Position numbers and translations under genes: made by a program. Shown one piece after another: positions 6,866 through 9,486 of a stretch of 9,486 nt of DNA. The stretch's first letter is position 1. Every line of letters begins with the position of its first letter. Below the pieces are notes generated by a model. It was given only the letters and a program-made list of their open reading frames with translations. It was not told the origin of the DNA and searched no databases. The DNA comes from an uncultured Clostridia bacterium (GTDB lineage Bacteria; Bacillota; Clostridia; Lachnospirales; Lachnospiraceae), in contig CAMHMG010000117.1 in NCBI GenBank assembly GCA_946186175.1, forward strand, positions 1 through 9,486. Direction: 5' to 3'.

Positions 6866-8815
6866 TCATTTGTAATCAGCCATCACATCATCTAACACTG
6901 AAAACGCACTTCTGATCGAATCCCTATGTTCTTTATCAGAATTAGCGTTAACAGAAAAAGCATCAGATTCGTCAACCCCATCTTTATGTCCCTCAAGATG
7001 AAGATAATTCTGTTCTTTATACGAAACAAGATACTCTACAAATATATTGGCAGCTTGCCTGTCTTTTCTCTTCAATCCCTTGGCAACACTAAATGTGGTC
7101 GTATATACAGGCTCTGCTCCGTCAATCACCGATATGTTAAGCTTTCCGGCTACTGACTCTTTTTGCTCCTCATATGTACCATATATCTGCTTCTTGACCA
7201 TCTCATAATCCAGGCTGCTTCCATATAGATATACCTGTTCCGAACCTTCTAGTTTTGAGATTTTATCTGTAGTCAATCTCCCCTCTTCCGAACCTTCTAC
7301 TGCATCGGCATTAACCGTTTCCTGATAATTCTTGCCAATAGAATATGCAACCGGAACAGAATAACCTATAGGTATTCTCTTGTCATCATCAGACTCATTT
7401 TCGATAAAATAGTACTCCAGTGATTCATCACCATCAATCAATTCATCTATAATATTCTTCGTGTCTTCAGCATATTCCAAAACCTGATCGGTAACATTAG
7501 TACTCTCAAAAACAGCCGGAGCATTGCCCTTTTCAAAAGCATCTAACAGTTTATCCGAATACTCTCCGGCATCTACAGTCTCAATATTGACTTTAACTTT
7601 AGAATAATCCTCAGAGAAAACTTCACCGACAGCTGATGAATAATAATCTTTCAATGCCTGTGCATCTTCTCCTTCATCTACACAAATCCATACATCAATG
7701 TCTCCCTTCAAAGAGTCAGCATCTGTACCGTTTATCCTGTATGCCAATATACCAAGGCACACCAAAAGAAACATTATTGATGCGATCAAACTTCTTCTCC
7801 TTCGTGTTTTCCGCCTCTTGATTTCTTCCTGTAACTCAAGAACCTTCTTCTTATTAAGAAGTGCATCCTCTAATTCCTGTGCTGATTGAAATCTATAGTT
7901 AATATTGATCGCCATTGCACGCATAATAGCAGTATTGAGATGTTCAGGCATATTTCTTAGGATCTCCTTAGGTTCCTTAAGATCATCCTTCTTAACTCTA
8001 TCTGTAGATTCTTCCGGAACAATACCTGTAACTGCCCTGTACAAAGTTGCTCCCAATGCATATATATCAGTCCACGGACCCTCCTGTTTTCCACTTGACC
8101 TGTATTGCTCCGGTGGAGCATATCCCGGCTTTAATGTGACAAATCTTGACTGATCCGTTCTGTCCGAAAGTCTTGCGGCACCAAAGTCCAACAGTTTTAT
8201 CTTTCCGTCCTCTAGTACAAATATATTATCCGGCGCTATGTCTCTATGTACGATTCCCTCTCCGTGAATAGCTTTCAACGCCCTTGACACGGCAACACCT
8301 ATCTCTATAGTCTTTTCCGGAGTCATCGAAAGACGATTTCTGTTCTTGTCAAGCAACTTGTCCTTGAGGGTAGTCTTTCCAAGGTATTCCATTACAAAAT
8401 AAGCAGTGTTATTCTCCTCAAAATAATCGAAAACGTTAACCACGTTTTCATGTTTTGAAAACTTTGCAAGATTCTGTGCCTCGTCCAAAAAACGTTCAAG
8501 TCCAAGATAAAAACCTTCTTTTCTCTGACCTGAATAAACAATTATTTCCGTCTTGCCAGGCGTACGATTAGCAAATTCAATCGGGAAATACTCCTTAATA
8601 CATACCATATGATCAAGCTGCTTATCCCATGCTTTGTATACGACTCCAAATCCTCCATGACCAACAACTACACCTATAATATATCTGTCCGCCAGAACAG
8701 TACCGGGATACAAATGATTGATCACATCGGGCAAAGATTTGACATAATAACCACAATGTGGACAAATCTCATATTCATCAGAAAACTCTTTCATACATTG
8801 ATAGCAGCGCATCAT
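6866..8815 (-). CDS. Membrane Ser/Thr protein kinase with N-terminal zinc ribbon and extracellular solute-binding-protein-like domain
   Basis: This protein has 649 residues. Residues 4-21 form a zinc ribbon (C4-x2-C7, C18-x2-C21). The kinase domain spans about 45-320: glycine loop GHGGFG at 52-57, lysine K74, probable alpha-C glutamate E112, catalytic loop HRDIAPDN at 190-197, DFG at 210-212 and APPEQY at 233-238. A basic stretch (RRKTRRRR, 334-341) precedes one membrane helix at about 342-360, so the kinase is cytoplasmic and the C-terminus outside. Residues 372-645 resemble family 1 extracellular solute-binding proteins: an initial DIDVWICVD strand, GNAPAVFEST at 430-439, IPIGYSVPVAYS at 481-492, and RQAANIFVEYLVSYKEQ at 586-602. 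It is shorter than typical free binding proteins. A ligand-sensing receptor kinase is the likely role; the ligand is unknown. Its front half is paralogous to the next kinase. GGAG lies 4 bases before the ATG at 8815 and 7 before a second ATG at 8812, which also aligns better with the paralogue, so 8812 may be the true start. Confidence 0.94.
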   Translation of the reverse strand: MMRCYQCMKEFSDEYEICPHCGYYVKSLPDVINHLYPGTVLADRYIIGVVVGHGGFGVVYKAWDKQLDHMVCIKEYFPIEFANRTPGKTEIIVYSGQRKEGFYLGLERFLDEAQNLAKFSKHENVVNVFDYFEENNTAYFVMEYLGKTTLKDKLLDKNRNRLSMTPEKTIEIGVAVSRALKAIHGEGIVHRDIAPDNIFVLEDGKIKLLDFGAARLSDRTDQSRFVTLKPGYAPPEQYRSSGKQEGPWTDIYALGATLYRAVTGIVPEESTDRVKKDDLKEPKEILRNMPEHLNTAIMRAMAININYRFQSAQELEDALLNKKKVLELQEEIKRRKTRRRRSLIASIMFLLVCLGILAYRINGTDADSLKGDIDVWICVDEGEDAQALKDYYSSAVGEVFSEDYSKVKVNIETVDAGEYSDKLLDAFEKGNAPAVFESTNVTDQVLEYAEDTKNIIDELIDGDESLEYYFIENESDDDKRIPIGYSVPVAYSIGKNYQETVNADAVEGSEEGRLTTDKISKLEGSEQVYLYGSSLDYEMVKKQIYGTYEEQKESVAGKLNISVIDGAEPVYTTTFSVAKGLKRKDRQAANIFVEYLVSYKEQNYLHLEGHKDGVDESDAFSVNANSDKEHRDSIRSAFSVLDDVMADYK

Positions 8816-8842
8816 CTTACTCCATTCTTGTCATTAAAACTC

Positions 8843-9202
8843 TCAGCTCTTATTACTTGTTAACAGAAACCTTTCTTCTCCATCGCAAATACTGATTACC
8901 GTACCGGGCATCACCACTTCACTTCGGTTCTTACCCAAACGTTCTCCACTGTCTTTATATGTACCCTGAGTAGATTGATCCATAACATAAAATGAATTAG
9001 TCGGCTCAAAATATCTTACAACACAATGTTTCCTGCTCACGGCAGGATTAGCTAATACTATATTAGCAGTCACCGGATCTCTTCCTATAACAATCTGTTC
9101 ATCTGCATATATTGAAAATGAAAAACCTTCAAACTCACCACCCACACATATTATTTCAGCAGGCGCTTTTTTCTCCATCTGATCAACATCACTTCCATCC
9201 AT
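8843..9202 (-). CDS. Small FHA-domain protein (phosphothreonine reader)
   Basis: This is a 119-residue cytoplasmic protein that is almost entirely one forkhead-associated domain. The conserved FHA elements are visible: GRD at residues 40-42, SRKH at 56-59, and the loop DQSTQGTY at 75-82, which corresponds to the usual D-x-S-x-NGT with glutamine in place of asparagine. There is no signal peptide or membrane segment. FHA domains bind phosphothreonine peptides, and the two genes downstream encode Ser/Thr kinases, so it is probably an adaptor or substrate that reads their phosphorylation (inference). It is the first gene of the cluster, and its stop lies 27 bases before the next start. I chose the ATG at 9202 because of the GAGGGGG site and promoter position; an in-frame ATG at 9244 would add 14 residues. 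The specific binding partner cannot be deduced. Confidence 0.93.
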   Translation of the reverse strand: MDGSDVDQMEKKAPAEIICVGGEFEGFSFSIYADEQIVIGRDPVTANIVLANPAVSRKHCVVRYFEPTNSFYVMDQSTQGTYKDSGERLGKNRSEVVMPGTVISICDGEERFLLTSNKS

Positions 9203-9209
9203 TTCCAGT

Positions 9210-9216
9210 CCCCCTC
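9210..9216 (-). promoter_or_regulatory. Ribosome binding site that fixes the FHA gene start
   Basis: GAGGGGG (9216-9210) is followed by seven bases and then ATG at 9202-9200. The in-frame upstream ATG at 9244 has only AT-rich sequence before it and overlaps the expected transcription start, so this site argues for the shorter protein. Confidence 0.75.
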
Positions 9217-9247
9217 TATTAAAACATTTTTTTACATTCTCCATTTA

Positions 9248-9277
9248 ATTATATAATATTATATATATATAAGTCAA
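9248..9277 (-). promoter_or_regulatory. Predicted sigma-A promoter of the FHA-kinase-LRR operon
   Basis: On the minus strand TTGACT (9277-9272) is followed after 18 bases by a perfect TATAAT (9253-9248). The spacer carries a (TA)6 tract at 9271-9260. Transcription should begin near 9241. That is already past the upstream ATG at 9244-9242 and leaves a leader of roughly 40 bases before the ATG at 9202. The promoter lies directly after the metK terminator and is the only good promoter I can see upstream of the four genes. Confidence 0.72.
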
Positions 9278-9301
9278 TTTTGATTTTAATAATATCAGCA
9301 C

Positions 9302-9345
9302 AAAAAACCGTGTATGATATTTTCTTCATTATCATCATACACGGT
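9302..9345 (-). terminator. Rho-independent terminator after metK
   Basis: A perfect 12-bp inverted repeat (ACCGTGTATGAT at 9307-9318 and ATCATACACGGT at 9334-9345) has a 15-base loop. On the minus strand the stem is followed directly by a run of T (the A-run at 9307-9302). On the plus strand no T-run follows, so it is directional. It sits about 90 bases after the metK stop and just before the promoter of the FHA-kinase cluster, so it should end metK transcription and insulate the cluster. Confidence 0.88.
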
Positions 9346-9433
9346 ATAGATAAAAATATATTAGATTGTAAAATTTGACAATAACTTTGTAATTATTGTT
9401 TCACATTCTTCTAAGATCTATTGCAATAAGTAT

Positions 9434-9486
9434 TTACAGATAACTCTTAAGCTTGTCCACCATATCGAGTTTCTCCCAAGGAAGGT
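9434..9486 (-). CDS. metK: Methionine adenosyltransferase (S-adenosylmethionine synthetase), C-terminal end only
   Basis: Only the last 16 codons and the TAA stop (9436-9434) are inside the window; the rest lies beyond 9486. The visible residues read LPWEKLDMVDKLKSYL. The LPWEKLD motif followed by a short K/L-rich helix is the usual C-terminus of bacterial MetK, which makes S-adenosylmethionine from methionine and ATP in the cytoplasm. The identification rests on this short tail plus the intrinsic terminator that follows, so it is good but not certain. The gene is in the same orientation as the kinase cluster but is separated from it by the terminator and a new promoter, so it is probably a separate transcription unit and an unrelated housekeeping neighbour. 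Confidence 0.85.
   Translation of the reverse strand, partial: LPWEKLDMVDKLKSYL

Noticed and set aside
4872..8863. Plus-strand open frames opposite the two kinases (for example 4872-5147, 6352-6549, 6926-7156, 7636-7889, 7905-8153, 8609-8863)
   Set aside because: All are antisense to well-supported kinase genes, and none has a domain signature of its own.
9..9202. Idea that the kinase/FHA cluster is a phage-defence system
   Set aside because: Kinase-based defence exists, but both kinases here are membrane receptors with extracellular sensors, and the last gene is a secreted surface protein. No nuclease, toxin or mobile-element marker is present.
9378..9399. Small hairpin ACAATAA / TTATTGT in the metK 3' untranslated region, overlapping a plus-strand TTGACA
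   Set aside because: The stem is 7 AT-rich pairs without a T-run, and the TTGACA has no -10 box at a usable distance on the plus strand. The strong terminator at 9345-9302 explains the region.

Overview
The window comes from a low-GC Gram-positive bacterium, most likely a Clostridia member of the Lachnospiraceae type. This placement is inferred from gene content and style: AT-rich intergenic DNA, strong GGAG-type ribosome binding sites, PASTA kinases, and a BspA-like leucine-rich surface protein with the CxH…CxxC repeat domain common in gut Firmicutes. No species can be named from the sequence alone.

Everything coding lies on the minus strand, so the window reads from right to left. At the right edge is the last stretch of a methionine adenosyltransferase gene (metK, ends at 9434), closed by a clear intrinsic terminator (9345-9302). 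A sigma-A type promoter follows (TTGACT at 9277-9272, TATAAT at 9253-9248). It probably drives one four-gene operon: a small FHA-domain protein (9202-8843), a membrane Ser/Thr kinase with an extracellular solute-binding-protein-like domain (8815-6866), a paralogous membrane Ser/Thr kinase with PASTA repeats (6766-4673), and a very large secreted leucine-rich repeat protein (4619-9). The gaps inside the cluster are 27, 99 and 53 bases. None contains a convincing terminator, and the next gene starts with a good Shine-Dalgarno sequence in each case.

The genes suggest an envelope-sensing phospho-signalling module. The two kinases share a near-superimposable cytoplasmic half: a four-cysteine zinc ribbon at residues 4-21 followed by a kinase domain with identical spacing. 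Their outside halves are different, one resembling an ABC-transporter solute-binding protein and the other built of PASTA repeats that in known families bind peptidoglycan fragments. The FHA protein is the natural cytoplasmic reader of phosphothreonine made by these kinases. The LRR protein is exported by a signal peptide and is the likely surface effector or co-sensor. No PP2C phosphatase is visible in the window. The joint function is inference; the domain assignments are read directly from the sequence.

The most unusual items are the kinase/solute-binding-protein fusion, the pairing of two zinc-ribbon kinases with swapped sensors in one operon, the shared HRDIAPDN catalytic loop that lacks the usual lysine, and the modular LRR protein with six Cys/His repeats and near-identical 69-base internal repeats. 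No stretch longer than 300 bases lacks a gene, and I see no RNA gene, mobile element or CRISPR array.
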